Shown: positions 48,082 to 57,157, counted from the first letter of the stretch. The stretch: DNA of 64,000 nt from Rahnella woolbedingensis (GCF_003602095.1 NZ_RAHH01000014.1:1-64000); one strand, 5' to 3'. Made by a program: numbers and translations. The notes: a model not told the origin generated them from the sequence alone.

Positions 48082-49830
48082 ATGGCTGGGAGAATTCCGC
48101 GCGTATTTATCAATGACTTGCTGGCTCGCATCGATATCGTCGATTTGATCGACGCTCGGGTAAAGCTCAAGAAACAGGGTAAAAACTATCACGCGTGCTG
48201 CCCTTTCCACCATGAGAAAACACCCTCATTTACCGTAAATGGCGATAAGCAGTTTTATCACTGTTTCGGCTGTGGTGCCCACGGCAATGCCGTCGATTTC
48301 CTGATGAACTATGACAGGCTTGAGTTTGTCGAAAGCATTGAGGAACTGGCGACAATGCAGGGTTTGGAAGTGCCGTACGAAGCCGGCGCCGGTCCAAGCC
48401 AGATGGAGCGCCATCAGCGTCAAAGCCTCTACCAGTTGATGGCACCGCTCAGCGAGTTCTATCAGCAATCACTTAAACAACCTGCAGGTGCCCCCGCACG
48501 GGAATACCTTGACCGGCGCGGTTTAAGTGAAGACGTCATCAGTCACTTCGCTATTGGTTTCGCCCCACCGGGCTGGGACAACGCATTAAAGCGTTTCGGC
48601 AAAAATGCCGATGATAAAGCGTCTCTGATTGACGCCGGTATGTTGGTCACCAATGACAATGGCCGCAGCTATGATCGTTTCCGCGAACGGGTGATGTTCC
48701 CTATTCGTGATAAACGTGGCCGCGTGATTGCCTTTGGCGGCAGGGTTTTGGGCGATGGTACGCCAAAATATCTCAACTCACCGGAAACCGAAATTTTTCA
48801 TAAAGGCCGCCAGTTATATGGTCTGTATGAAGCACAGTTAAAGCACCCGACGCCGGCGCGTTTACTGGTCGTTGAAGGGTATATGGATGTCGTTGCACTG
48901 GCGCAGTTCGGCATTGATTACGCCGTTGCCTCATTGGGGACGTCCACGACCGCTGATCATATTCAGCTGATGTTCCGCAGCACCGATAACGTCGTTTGTT
49001 GTTATGACGGCGATCGGGCGGGACGTGAAGCCGCGTGGCGCGCGCTGGAAACAGCACTGCCCTATCTCAATGATGGCCGTCAGCTGCGTTTTATGTTTTT
49101 ACCTGACGGCGAAGATCCGGACACGCTGGTACGTAAAGAAGGCAAAGAAGCGTTCGAACAAAGAATGGAGCAGGCGATACCGCTTTCCACTTTCCTGTTT
49201 GATTCGCTGATGCCGCAGGTTGATTTGAGCAGCCCTGACGGGCGCACCAAATTGAGCATGCTGGCATTGCCGTTGATCCGCCAGGTACCCGGTGAAACGT
49301 TACGGATGTATTTGCGTCAGCAGTTAGGGAATAAGCTCGGGATTTTGGATGACAGCCAGTTGGAAAAGCTGATGCCTAAACAGGCGGAAAGTAGCAATGT
49401 CTATCAGGCGCCCCAGCTAAAACGCACAACCATGCGTATACTTATAGGGTTACTGGTACAAAATCCACAACTGGCTACACTTATACCCTCGCTGCAAGGT
49501 TTGGAGCAAGCGAAGCAGCCAGGATTGGATCTGTTCAGCGAGTTAGTCACCACTTGCTTAGCCCAGCCGGGGCTGACGACAGGCCAGTTACTGGAACTTT
49601 ATCGCGATAATAAGTTCTACCAACAACTTGAAACTCTGGCGACATGGAACCACATGATCGTAGAGGACATGGTCGAAGAGGAATTTCGTGCCACGTTAGC
49701 CAGCCTGTATGACTCGATTTTAGAGCAACGGCTTGAAACTTTGATTGCAAAAGCCAGGACGCACGGCCTGAGTCCAGAGGAACGCACCGAAGTCAGTTCC
49801 CTGAATCAGGTATTAGCGAGAAAGAGTTAA
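48082..49830 (+). CDS. dnaG: DNA primase DnaG
   Basis: A 582-residue primase that makes RNA primers at replication forks. The N-terminal zinc-binding domain has Cys40, His43, Cys61 and Cys64 (C-P-F-H ... C-F-G-C). The Toprim catalytic core includes V-V-E-G-Y-M-D-V and C-Y-D-G-D-R-A-G, and the C-terminal domain (from about residue 440) binds DnaB helicase. ATG 48082 follows AAGGGG and gives the E. coli start M-A-G-R-I-P-R; a 20-codon longer frame starts inside the attenuator hairpin. The C-terminal 150 residues are the least conserved part, as is usual. Confidence 0.96.
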   Translation: MAGRIPRVFINDLLARIDIVDLIDARVKLKKQGKNYHACCPFHHEKTPSFTVNGDKQFYHCFGCGAHGNAVDFLMNYDRLEFVESIEELATMQGLEVPYEAGAGPSQMERHQRQSLYQLMAPLSEFYQQSLKQPAGAPAREYLDRRGLSEDVISHFAIGFAPPGWDNALKRFGKNADDKASLIDAGMLVTNDNGRSYDRFRERVMFPIRDKRGRVIAFGGRVLGDGTPKYLNSPETEIFHKGRQLYGLYEAQLKHPTPARLLVVEGYMDVVALAQFGIDYAVASLGTSTTADHIQLMFRSTDNVVCCYDGDRAGREAAWRALETALPYLNDGRQLRFMFLPDGEDPDTLVRKEGKEAFEQRMEQAIPLSTFLFDSLMPQVDLSSPDGRTKLSMLALPLIRQVPGETLRMYLRQQLGNKLGILDDSQLEKLMPKQAESSNVYQAPQLKRTTMRILIGLLVQNPQLATLIPSLQGLEQAKQPGLDLFSELVTTCLAQPGLTTGQLLELYRDNKFYQQLETLATWNHMIVEDMVEEEFRATLASLYDSILEQRLETLIAKARTHGLSPEERTEVSSLNQVLARKS

Positions 49831-49852
49831 TTTTCATAACAAGAACATATAA

Positions 49853-49976
49853 TTACCCGAAATAACTCGAGTTGCAGGAAGGCCGCAACCGAAGAGTCCC
49901 GGTGAGCTTACACAGGTAAGTGATTCGGGCGAATGAGAGCAGCCAACGCACCTGCCACTCGAAATATGACGGGTAA
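49853..49976. repeat. Palindromic repeat in the dnaG-rpoD gap (copy with full ends)
   Basis: A 124-base imperfect palindrome. The left end TTACCCGAAATAACTCGAGT and the right end (ACTCGAAATATGACGGGTAA) are near inverse complements. Inside are GAGTTGCAGGAAGGC (49869-49883) and GCAGCCAACGCACCTGC (49939-49955), both identical to blocks in the copy at 58206-58305, and a central TTACACAGGTAA stem. It begins 22 bases after dnaG, inside an essential operon. Confidence 0.8.
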
Positions 49977-50134
49977 AACAGAAAACACGGCTTAAGTGCC
50001 GATATAAAGCGGGGCACGGCCCTGCGCAGAGCCGCCCTGGTGGGCCGCGGCACAATAAACGCCCCTAACGTTATTGTTGGCGATGTTACCCGACCGACAC
50101 CAACCCAAATACTCTGAAGTGTGGATACCGTCTT
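49977..50134 (+). promoter_or_regulatory. rpoD leader region
   Basis: The remaining gap before rpoD. It contains GC-rich inverted repeats at about 50017-50052 that could form an mRNA processing or stability structure, as the E. coli dnaG-rpoD gap does. The last 30 bases match the usual rpoD leader with GGATAC before the ATG. No clear -10/-35 pair was found. Confidence 0.4.
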
Positions 50135-51973
50135 ATGGAGCAAAACCCGCAGTCACAGCTTAAGCTACTTGTCACCCGTGGTAAGGAGCAAGGCTATCTG
50201 ACCTATGCTGAGGTCAATGACCATCTGCCGGAAGATATCGTCGATTCCGACCAGATCGAAGACATCATCCAGATGATTAACGACATGGGCATCCAGGTAC
50301 TTGAAGAAGCTCCGGACGCCGATGATTTAATGCTGGCCGAAAACCGCCCTGATACCGACGAAGACGCTGCAGAAGCGGCGGCGCAGGTACTTTCCAGCGT
50401 TGAATCCGAAATTGGCCGTACCACCGACCCTGTGCGTATGTACATGCGCGAAATGGGTACCGTTGAGTTGCTGACCCGTGAAGGCGAAATCGACATCGCC
50501 AAACGTATCGAAGACGGTATCAATCAGGTTCAGTGTTCCGTTGCTGAATATCCTGAAGCTATCACTTATTTGTTAGAGCAATATGACCGTGTGGAAGCTG
50601 GCGAAGTTCGTCTGTCTGACCTGATCACCGGTTTTGTTGACCCTAACGCTGAAGAAGAAATCGCACCAACTGCGACTCACGTGGGTTCTGAACTGACCAC
50701 GGAAGAGCAGAATGATGATGACGAAGACGAAGATGAAGACGACGACGCTGAAGACGACAACAGCATCGACCCTGAACTCGCTCGTCAGAAGTTCACAGAA
50801 CTGCGTGAACAGCATGAAGCGACGCGTCTGGTCATCAAGAAAAACGGCCGTAGTCACAAGAGCGCAGCAGAAGAAATCCTGAAGCTGTCCGATGTGTTCA
50901 AACAGTTCCGTTTAGTGCCAAAACAGTTCGATTTCCTGGTGAACAGCATGCGTTCCATGATGGATCGCGTTCGTACTCAGGAACGTCTGATCATGAAAGT
51001 GTGCGTTGAACAGTGCAAAATGCCGAAGAAAAACTTCGTCAATCTGTTCGCCGGTAACGAAACCAGCGATACCTGGTTCGATGCGGCTCTGGCAATGGGT
51101 AAACCATGGTCTGAGAAGCTGAAAGAAGTCACCGAAGACGTACAGCGCGGCCTGATGAAACTGCGTCAGATCGAAGAAGAAACTGGCCTGACTATCGAAC
51201 AGGTTAAAGACATCAACCGTCGCATGTCGATCGGCGAAGCGAAAGCCCGCCGCGCGAAGAAAGAGATGGTTGAAGCAAACTTACGTCTGGTTATTTCTAT
51301 CGCGAAGAAATACACCAACCGTGGTTTGCAGTTCCTTGACCTGATCCAGGAAGGTAACATCGGCCTGATGAAAGCCGTTGATAAGTTTGAATATCGCCGT
51401 GGTTATAAGTTCTCAACTTATGCGACCTGGTGGATCCGTCAGGCTATCACCCGCTCCATCGCCGACCAGGCGCGTACCATCCGTATCCCGGTGCATATGA
51501 TTGAGACCATCAACAAACTCAACCGTATCTCCCGTCAGATGCTGCAAGAGATGGGCCGTGAGCCGACGCCGGAAGAACTGGCTGAGCGTATGCTGATGCC
51601 GGAAGACAAAATCCGTAAAGTGCTGAAAATTGCTAAAGAGCCAATCTCCATGGAAACGCCAATCGGCGACGATGAAGATTCGCATCTGGGCGATTTCATC
51701 GAGGATACGACTCTCGAACTGCCACTGGATTCTGCAACGTCTGAAAGCCTGCGTTCTGCAACGCATGACGTTCTGGCTGGTCTGACCGCACGTGAAGCGA
51801 AAGTTCTGCGTATGCGTTTCGGTATCGATATGAACACTGACCACACTCTGGAAGAAGTGGGCAAACAGTTCGACGTTACCCGTGAGCGTATCCGTCAGAT
51901 CGAAGCGAAAGCGTTGCGTAAACTGCGCCACCCAAGCCGCTCCGAAGTGCTGCGCAGCTTCCTGGACGATTAA
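50135..51973 (+). CDS. rpoD: RNA polymerase housekeeping sigma factor RpoD (sigma-70)
   Basis: A 612-residue primary sigma factor. Region 1.1 opens the protein ([18 protein letters not shown]); an acidic non-conserved insert lies at about residues 190-215 (long Asp/Glu run); region 2.4 reads [19 protein letters not shown] for the -10 element; region 4.2 reads [13 protein letters not shown] for the -35 element. It is one residue shorter than E. coli RpoD. It is the last gene of the rpsU operon and is closed by a strong terminator. Confidence 0.98.
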   Translation: MEQNPQSQLKLLVTRGKEQGYLTYAEVNDHLPEDIVDSDQIEDIIQMINDMGIQVLEEAPDADDLMLAENRPDTDEDAAEAAAQVLSSVESEIGRTTDPVRMYMREMGTVELLTREGEIDIAKRIEDGINQVQCSVAEYPEAITYLLEQYDRVEAGEVRLSDLITGFVDPNAEEEIAPTATHVGSELTTEEQNDDDEDEDEDDDAEDDNSIDPELARQKFTELREQHEATRLVIKKNGRSHKSAAEEILKLSDVFKQFRLVPKQFDFLVNSMRSMMDRVRTQERLIMKVCVEQCKMPKKNFVNLFAGNETSDTWFDAALAMGKPWSEKLKEVTEDVQRGLMKLRQIEEETGLTIEQVKDINRRMSIGEAKARRAKKEMVEANLRLVISIAKKYTNRGLQFLDLIQEGNIGLMKAVDKFEYRRGYKFSTYATWWIRQAITRSIADQARTIRIPVHMIETINKLNRISRQMLQEMGREPTPEELAERMLMPEDKIRKVLKIAKEPISMETPIGDDEDSHLGDFIEDTTLELPLDSATSESLRSATHDVLAGLTAREAKVLRMRFGIDMNTDHTLEEVGKQFDVTRERIRQIEAKALRKLRHPSRSEVLRSFLDD

Positions 51974-51996
51974 TCGCCCTCAGGCTGTCAGCCAAT

Positions 51997-52037
51997 AAAA
52001 AGCCCCGCCTTTCTCAGGAAATGGCGGGGCTTTTTTT
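51997..52037. terminator. Two-way terminator between rpoD and mug
   Basis: AGCCCCGCC (52001-52009) / GGCGGGGCT (52023-52031), A-rich before and seven T after. Confidence 0.93.
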
Positions 52038-52056
52038 ATTCTGCTGAGTTAGGGCT

Positions 52057-52554
52057 TCAGGAATGCAGCGCGTCATAAAGCTCGCAATAAGCCGCGACCA
52101 GCTCCTCCAACGTCGCACGGTTCAGCCCGCTGGGATTGGGCAATACCCAGACTTCTGTGTCGCCGATTTTCAACGCCTGTCTTCCCCAGACCACCTTGCT
52201 GATGCCAAACGCTTTGCTGAATGCCTGCTTGCCTAAAATCGCTAACGCACGCGGCTGATAGCGCAGGATTTTCTCTTTTAAAAGCTCGCCACCATCACGC
52301 AATTCATCACGCAACAGCTCGCTGGCCGCCACCGTCGGACGCGCCACAAGCGCCGTGATACCGCAGCCGAAATCCTTCAGTTGTTGCCACTCCTGCGGCG
52401 CTAACTGCCGCCCGGTAAACCCCGCCTGATGAATGACTTTCCAGAAACGGTTACTGCCATTAGCAAAAGGATAACCTTTATGGGCAGAAGAAAGACCGGG
52501 GTTGATGCCGCAGAACACGACCTGAAGATCCTCAGCAAGGATATCTGACATCAT
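52057..52554 (-). CDS. mug: G/U mismatch-specific DNA glycosylase Mug
   Basis: A 165-residue uracil-DNA-glycosylase-fold enzyme that removes uracil, and especially ethenocytosine, from mismatches with guanine. The active-site motif G-I-N-P-G-L-S-S and the second motif L-P-N-P-S-G-L-N-R are both present. ATG 52554 has AGGA seven bases upstream; a second ATG is the next codon. The gene converges on rpoD, as in E. coli. Confidence 0.94.
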   Translation of the reverse strand: MMSDILAEDLQVVFCGINPGLSSAHKGYPFANGSNRFWKVIHQAGFTGRQLAPQEWQQLKDFGCGITALVARPTVAASELLRDELRDGGELLKEKILRYQPRALAILGKQAFSKAFGISKVVWGRQALKIGDTEVWVLPNPSGLNRATLEELVAAYCELYDALHS

Positions 52555-52656
52555 AATGTTTTCCTGAGACGTATTTGTTCAAGTTATCAGTAAAAAAGTC
52601 TGCGAACACAACATACTAGAATTGTGCACAAAACGCGCATACAAACCGAACACATG

Positions 52657-52686
52657 TAGACCTGTAAGCAAGATTTACCGTATAAT
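52657..52686 (+). promoter_or_regulatory. Promoter of the tRNA-Ile gene
   Basis: TAGACC (52657-52662), an 18-base spacer, and TATAAT (52681-52686), then CCCGCACC, a GC-rich discriminator typical of stringently controlled stable-RNA promoters. Confidence 0.65.
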
Positions 52687-52696
52687 CCCGCACCTT

Positions 52697-52773
52697 GGCC
52701 CTTTAGCTCAGTTGGTTAGAGCACGCGACTCATAATCGCTTGGTCGCTGGTTCAAGTCCAGCAAGGGCCACCA
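52697..52773 (+). tRNA. ileX: tRNA-Ile with CAT anticodon (lysidine type, ileX)
   Basis: A 77-base cloverleaf: acceptor GGCCCTT/AAGGGCC, D stem GCTC/GAGC, anticodon loop CTCATAA with CAT at 52731-52733, T arm GCTGG-TTCAAGT-CCAGC, discriminator A and encoded CCA. The body matches E. coli ileX, not tRNA-Met, and the place beside mug is the ileX locus. TilS should change the anticodon C to lysidine so it reads AUA. The top anticodon-stem pair (27-43) is C-T, a mismatch; E. coli ileX has G-T there. Confidence 0.93.
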
Positions 52774-52798
52774 AATTTTAGCTTCAGATACAAACGAT

Positions 52799-52827
52799 TA
52801 AGCCACTTCTTTCGAAGTGGCTTTTTT
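52799..52827. terminator. Two-way terminator between tRNA-Ile and gdhA
   Basis: AGCCACTTC (52801-52809), loop TTTC, GAAGTGGCT (52814-52822), followed by five more T. Confidence 0.9.
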
Positions 52828-52867
52828 GTTAGCAAAACCAGAATGGCGCTAAAGTGGCGCCTCAGAT

Positions 52868-54211
52868 TTAAAGCACGCCCTGCCCCAGCATGGCATCGGC
52901 GACTTTCACGAAGCCGGCGATATTGGCGCCACGCACATATTGCGTCTGCTGGCTATCGCCGCCGTACTCCACGCACGACTGGTGAATATCCAGCATGATG
53001 TGGCGTAGACGCGTATCCACTTCTTCGGCTTTCCAGCTCAGACGCGCGGCATTCTGCGCCATCTCCAGCCCGGAGGTTGCGACACCACCGGCGTTTGCCG
53101 CTTTGCCCGGTGCGAACAACACACCCGCATCGGTGAACAAATCGGTCGCTTCAATCGTGGTTGGCATATTCGCGCCCTCGGCGACGGCTTTGACGCCATT
53201 GGCGATAAGTACGCGTGCCGCACCCGCATCCAGTTCATTTTGTGTCGCACAAGGCAGCGCGATATCTACCGGCACACTCCACGGCTGCTGGCCTTCGAGG
53301 TACGTCAGCCCGAGTTTTTGCGCGTAATCCGCCACACGCCCGTCACGGCTGGCTTTAATTTGTGTCAGCAGCGCCAGTTTTTCTGTGGTGAAACCAGCCT
53401 CGTCGACGACGGTACCGTTGGAGTCAGATGCGGTGATCACGCGCGCGCCCAGCGACATGGCTTTTTCAATCGCGTATTGCGCCACGTTACCGGAACCGGA
53501 CACCGCCACGCGCATGCCTTCAAAATCCAGACCGTGGCGGTTGAGCATCGACTCGGTGAAATATATCAGGCCATAACCGGTGGCTTCCGGGCGGATCAGA
53601 CTGCCGCCAAACGACAGCCCTTTGCCGGTGAAAACGCTGGCGGTATTATTGGAGAGCTTTTTCATCATGCCCGCCATATACCCGACTTCACGCCCACCAA
53701 CGCCGATATCACCGGCTGGTACATCAGTATCCGGTCCGAGATGGCGGTAAAGTTCCAGCATCAGCGCCTGACAAAAACGCATGATCTCGCCTTCGCTTTT
53801 GCCTTTCGGATTGAAATCACTGCCGCCCTTTCCGCCGCCCATCGGCAATGTGGTCAGCGCATTCTTGAAGGTCTGCTCAAAGCCGAGGAATTTCAGGATC
53901 GACAAATTGACCGACGGATGGAAACGCATCCCGCCTTTATACGGGCCAATCGCTGAGCTGAACTGCACGCGCCAGCCACGGTTTACCTGTACCTGATTTT
54001 TGTCATCCACCCACGCGATGCGAAACTGAATGACACGCTCCGGCTCGACCAGACGCTCCAGTAAAGCCGAACGGCGGTATTGCGGATTCTGTTCGAGGAA
54101 AGGCCATAGCGTGGTCATAACTTCGCGTACGGCCTGGGAGAATTCGACCTGATGCGGGTCGCGTTGTTGCACTGAGGATAAGAACTGTTCGAGGGATTGA
54201 ATCTGATCCAT
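52868..54211 (-). CDS. gdhA: NADP-specific glutamate dehydrogenase
   Basis: A 447-residue hexameric enzyme that makes glutamate from 2-oxoglutarate and ammonium with NADPH. It shows P-M-G-G-G-K-G-G-S-D-F with the catalytic Lys, V-P-A-G-D-I-G-V-G-G-R-E-V-G, and the Rossmann G-S-G-N-V-A-Q-Y-A-I-E-K. The start and full length match E. coli GdhA. It is monocistronic here, convergent with the tRNA gene. It provides the high-ammonium route for nitrogen assimilation, while glnE at 37527-40364 controls the glutamine synthetase route. Confidence 0.97.
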   Translation of the reverse strand: MDQIQSLEQFLSSVQQRDPHQVEFSQAVREVMTTLWPFLEQNPQYRRSALLERLVEPERVIQFRIAWVDDKNQVQVNRGWRVQFSSAIGPYKGGMRFHPSVNLSILKFLGFEQTFKNALTTLPMGGGKGGSDFNPKGKSEGEIMRFCQALMLELYRHLGPDTDVPAGDIGVGGREVGYMAGMMKKLSNNTASVFTGKGLSFGGSLIRPEATGYGLIYFTESMLNRHGLDFEGMRVAVSGSGNVAQYAIEKAMSLGARVITASDSNGTVVDEAGFTTEKLALLTQIKASRDGRVADYAQKLGLTYLEGQQPWSVPVDIALPCATQNELDAGAARVLIANGVKAVAEGANMPTTIEATDLFTDAGVLFAPGKAANAGGVATSGLEMAQNAARLSWKAEEVDTRLRHIMLDIHQSCVEYGGDSQQTQYVRGANIAGFVKVADAMLGQGVL

Positions 54212-54324
54212 TGATTTAAAACTCCGTTTGTAAGTGATGTTGTCTTTTTTATTTACTGCTTATTTTTTGACTATGCATCGACTTACAAGCGGACATCAAG
54301 CGATTTATTTATGCGGGAGAAACC

Positions 54325-54810
54325 CTAGGATTTACGTCCTTCCAGCCTGAGTAACAGCGCTTTGTTATCCAGACCGCCAGCAAAACCGGTGAGTTTGCCG
54401 GAGGAGCCAATCACCCGATGGCACGGTGCCACAATCGAAATAGGATTGCGGCCATTAGCGGCACCCACGGCGCGTACGGCTTTCGGGCGTCCGATACGAC
54501 GGGCAATTTCACCGTAGCTTCGCGTTTCACCAAAGGGAATTTCCAGCAGTGCGGCCCAGACTTCTTTCTGAAATTCAGTGCCGGTAAAATCGAGATCCAG
54601 CTCAAAACGGGTACGCTGGCCCGCAAAGTATTCGTTCAGCTGTTGTTCGGCTTTCACCAGGATCGGAAACGCAGGGTCTTCCACCATTTCGCCCAGTTTT
54701 ACCCGGCCGTCGATTTCGCACTCCCACAAAATCGCCGTCAGTTTGTCGCCTTTTGCCGCCAGCGTGAGCAATCCGACCGGTGATGCCATGCGTTTAAATC
54801 TGTATTCCAT
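54325..54810 (-). CDS. ogt: Methylated-DNA-[protein]-cysteine S-methyltransferase (Ogt-type)
   Basis: A 161-residue suicide repair protein that takes alkyl groups from O6-alkylguanine in DNA. The acceptor is Cys130 in A-P-C-H-R-V-I-G, and the helix-turn-helix with the Arg finger precedes it (S-Y-G-E-I-A-R-R-I-G-R-P-K-A-V-R-A-V-G). The size equals Ogt and there is no Ada-type regulatory domain. It differs from E. coli Ogt in its first half, so it could be called ogt or simply an MGMT homologue. It stands alone. Confidence 0.9.
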   Translation of the reverse strand: MEYRFKRMASPVGLLTLAAKGDKLTAILWECEIDGRVKLGEMVEDPAFPILVKAEQQLNEYFAGQRTRFELDLDFTGTEFQKEVWAALLEIPFGETRSYGEIARRIGRPKAVRAVGAANGRNPISIVAPCHRVIGSSGKLTGFAGGLDNKALLLRLEGRKS

Positions 54811-54915
54811 CTGTTTCGCCCTCAGCGTGTTTTACGAAAGACACTTTACCGAAAGCACGGGGGCTGACCAAGGGACAAAACAGGAAGTTGCGGGAAGTAT
54901 TCCGGAAAGTTTTTA

Positions 54916-54951
54916 TGAAATGAAAGCGTTACATCGCAAGAAGTAACGCTT
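54916..54951 (-). terminator. Terminator of the acid phosphatase gene
   Basis: AAGCGTTAC (54924-54932) / GTAACGCTT (54943-54951). On the minus strand the hairpin is followed by TCATTTCATAAAAA, a modest T-run. Confidence 0.55.
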
Positions 54952-54973
54952 CAGAGGTAGAAAATAAGGGGGA

Positions 54974-55672
54974 TTACTTCAGGCCGAGCTGCGCACGCAG
55001 TTCTGCTTTTGCCGCGTCGAATTCAGTTTTAAAATCAGGCTGCTCTTCCATTTTCTGCGCAATCAGCGCAGCACCGGTGCGGCTCATCACGGTATCAGAA
55101 CGGTAATGGAAACCGGCCACCAGACGGTTCTCAGCGTAACCGGCGGCACGGGTGAACAGCTCGTTGCGTTTTTCCGGCACCATTTCACCGAGCACGGTCG
55201 CCATCAGATAGCCGATGGTGGAATGCCCGGAAGGCCATGAACCAGATTTCGATTTTTTCAGCAGCGGATGAATTTGTTCATCCAGCATATAAGGACGCGG
55301 GCGGTTAAAGGCTTTCTTAGCGTGATCGTCGACCACGTCTTCTGTCGCCACAATACGGTCGAACAGCGCGGCGGTTTTTGGCAGTTTGGCGGCATCAAAA
55401 TCCGGGCCCATCACATCGGCAAAACGCCATACGTTTTCTTCAGCATCGGCAATGGCTGCTTTTTCCTGTTCTGGTGTACGGGTGGCCTGAATTTCCAGCA
55501 ATTCTTTGAGTTCAGCTTTGGTCTGTGCAGAATCATCCGCCGGGGGTGCAGGGAGATACCTGGTCAGATCCAGTTCCTGACTGGTAATAAACGGTTTGGC
55601 TTCATCCGCAGCCTGTACAGCAAAGGTGGAACCCAGAGTGAAAAGCAGCAAAGCGACAAGGGACTTACGCAC
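54974..55672 (-). CDS. Secreted class A nonspecific acid phosphatase (PAP2 family)
   Basis: A 232-residue protein with a signal peptide cleaved near residue 21 (A-V-Q-A / A-D-E). It carries the full PAP2 signature: K-x6-R-P at Lys119-Pro127, P-S-G-H at 147-150, and N-R ... H-Y-R-S-D with His189 and Asp193. This is the class A acid phosphatase type (PhoC/PhoN/apyrase group) that frees phosphate from organic esters in the periplasm. The start is GTG, with CAGGAG seven bases upstream. A near-consensus Pho box lies 48-67 bases before the start, so phosphate starvation should switch it on. Confidence 0.9.
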   Translation of the reverse strand: MRKSLVALLLFTLGSTFAVQAADEAKPFITSQELDLTRYLPAPPADDSAQTKAELKELLEIQATRTPEQEKAAIADAEENVWRFADVMGPDFDAAKLPKTAALFDRIVATEDVVDDHAKKAFNRPRPYMLDEQIHPLLKKSKSGSWPSGHSTIGYLMATVLGEMVPEKRNELFTRAAGYAENRLVAGFHYRSDTVMSRTGAALIAQKMEEQPDFKTEFDAAKAELRAQLGLK

Positions 55673-55679
55673 GGTGAAA

Positions 55680-55707
55680 CTCCTGATATTAGTTTGAATA
55701 TCAGGAG
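55680..55707. repeat. Perfect palindrome over the phosphatase promoter and ribosome site
   Basis: CTCCTGATATT (55680-55690), loop of six, AATATCAGGAG (55697-55707). On the minus strand the arm next to the gene contains the AGGAG ribosome site of the phosphatase, and the other arm runs into the predicted -10. It could be an operator, or a hairpin that hides the ribosome site if transcription starts far enough upstream. Confidence 0.75.
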
Positions 55708-55719
55708 AATAGAGAAGAA

Positions 55720-55739
55720 ATGTGACGGTTAAATGACAG
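55720..55739 (-). promoter_or_regulatory. Pho box upstream of the acid phosphatase
   Basis: On the minus strand: CTGTCATTTAACCGTCACAT. Both PhoB half-sites (CTGTCAT and CCGTCACAT) are present with the 11-base period; one base differs from CTGTCAT-AAAA-CTGTCACAT apart from free A/T positions. A TATTCT -10 candidate lies eight bases downstream. Confidence 0.82.
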
Positions 55740-55742
55740 GTA

Positions 55743-56180
55743 TCAGCCCAACAGTCCCAGTTTGCCGGTCAGCTTGCGCACCACTTTCTTATTTCCTGCC
55801 AGCGCGATCCCCAGCAGTTGCAGGCTTTCTGTCGGCACTGCTGAAACCGCTTCACGAAACGCCGCGTAGTCGGTGGTCTGCTGCCCTTCGGCCGGGAAAA
55901 TAATACCGTCCATTTCGTCGTCATTGAGCAGATGCTGATGCAGTTGCGTCAGTTGTTCGCTGTCGGCCACTAACACGCTGATACCAATCGGGATCAGCCC
56001 CGGATGCTCGCGGTTATCGGCGTCAATCAGCGGAGCGCCCACCAGCATCGGATGGCGCTGACCCAGCGTCAGGGCCAGAACCGCGGCGGCATTGGCGGCG
56101 TGTCCGGCGGCAAGTTGCTGGTTGATAACAATCACGCAGCGTTCTGGTGGAGAAGATAAAATAGTGGCAGGCGTATTCAT
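55743..56180 (-). CDS. DUF2000 family protein
   Basis: A 145-residue soluble protein of the DUF2000 family: C-V-I-V-I-N-Q-Q-L-A-A-G-H-A-A-N-A-A-A-V-L-A near the start and G-I-A-L-A-G-N-K-K-V-V-R-K-L-T-G at the end. The fold resembles peptidyl-tRNA hydrolase II, but no function is established. It lies 51 bases after the AraC-type regulator on the same strand; such pairs recur in proteobacteria, so they may form a small operon. Its stop is three bases from the Pho box of the phosphatase. Confidence 0.82.
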   Translation of the reverse strand: MNTPATILSSPPERCVIVINQQLAAGHAANAAAVLALTLGQRHPMLVGAPLIDADNREHPGLIPIGISVLVADSEQLTQLHQHLLNDDEMDGIIFPAEGQQTTDYAAFREAVSAVPTESLQLLGIALAGNKKVVRKLTGKLGLLG

Positions 56181-56231
56181 TATTACAGGCTCCGGTTCAG
56201 TTGAAATCTGAGCTTAACCTGTCACTTTTTC

Positions 56232-57071
56232 TCAATCTGGAAGATTTGTGCACAGCCGCCGGTAATGTGCAGGCGTCAACTGGTAAGCACGCCGGAACCA
56301 GCGCCCGAGATGACTCTGATCAGCAAATCCTAAATCTGCCGCCACTGCCGCCGGTGTGTATCCAAGCGCCAGCCCTTCCCGCGCACGGGTCAGTTTCAGT
56401 TGAATAAGATACGCGTGGGGCGGCAATCCGAATTCGGCTTTAAACGCACGGCTTACCACAAAACGGCTCTCGCCGGTCGCCGCTGCCAGTTGCTCAAGGC
56501 CGATATCTTCATGCAGATGGGCGTGCAGGTATTCCCGCGCCTGATGCGCCACGCGTGACCATGGCGTAAATTTCTCATGCTGGGGCGGCTGCCACGTCAG
56601 ATGTCCGCCCAGCGCGCTGAGTAATCCGTCGAGCGCGGTCTGGCGTACGATACGTAACTCTTTGCCATGCAGCACCTGAAACGCCAGTGATGTCGCCTGC
56701 GCCAGCTGCGGATCCTGCGCTAAGGTATTTTCGAAACTCGGGTCACCAGCAGAAGAAAGGGAATCGCGCCGCGCCGCCAGTTCGCGACTCAGCCAGTGCG
56801 GATCGAGATACAACATCTGATAAGTAAAGCCGCCCGGCTGTACGGCATCGCCGTCATGGATTTCGCCCGGCTCCAGCATGAAAATTTTACCCGGAAGGCT
56901 CTGATGTTTCTGACGGCGGCAGCTGAACTGCTGTAAACCGGATTGGGTGATGCCGACTAAATAGCTGTCGTGCCAGTGAGGATCGTAAGCATGGCCTTCA
57001 AAATGCGCGTGGATCGTTTCGATCCCGCTGTCTTTATCTTTCGATAAATCGACCCAGTTTGCAGACGCCAT
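56232..57071 (-). CDS. AraC-family transcriptional regulator beside DUF2000
   Basis: A 279-residue regulator with an N-terminal cupin domain (H-W-H-D-S-Y-L-V-G-I-T-Q-S-G at about residues 32-45) and C-terminal AraC helix-turn-helix motifs (about residues 175-275: L-E-Q-L-A-A-A-T-G-E-S-R-F-V-V-S-R-A-F, and a second ending D-Q-S-H-L-G-R-W-F-R-R). GGGGG precedes the ATG at 57071. The effector is not evident. It precedes the DUF2000 gene on the same strand and probably controls it. Confidence 0.88.
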   Translation of the reverse strand: MASANWVDLSKDKDSGIETIHAHFEGHAYDPHWHDSYLVGITQSGLQQFSCRRQKHQSLPGKIFMLEPGEIHDGDAVQPGGFTYQMLYLDPHWLSRELAARRDSLSSAGDPSFENTLAQDPQLAQATSLAFQVLHGKELRIVRQTALDGLLSALGGHLTWQPPQHEKFTPWSRVAHQAREYLHAHLHEDIGLEQLAAATGESRFVVSRAFKAEFGLPPHAYLIQLKLTRAREGLALGYTPAAVAADLGFADQSHLGRWFRRAYQLTPAHYRRLCTNLPD

Positions 57072-57157
57072 AAATCCCCCGCCAAATGAATTAACAAGAG
57101 GGTAACAAATAGAAGGGAGAAAAAGAAATGAGGAGATTTTGGTATGGCACGGTGTGC

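Noticed and set aside
52697-52773. Reading the CAT-anticodon tRNA as tRNA-Met
   Set aside because: The acceptor, D and T arms match E. coli ileX and not metT or the initiator tRNA, and the neighbour is mug.
55268-55732. Plus-strand 154-codon frame opposite the acid phosphatase
   Set aside because: Shadow of the phosphatase gene; it also runs through the Pho box and palindrome.
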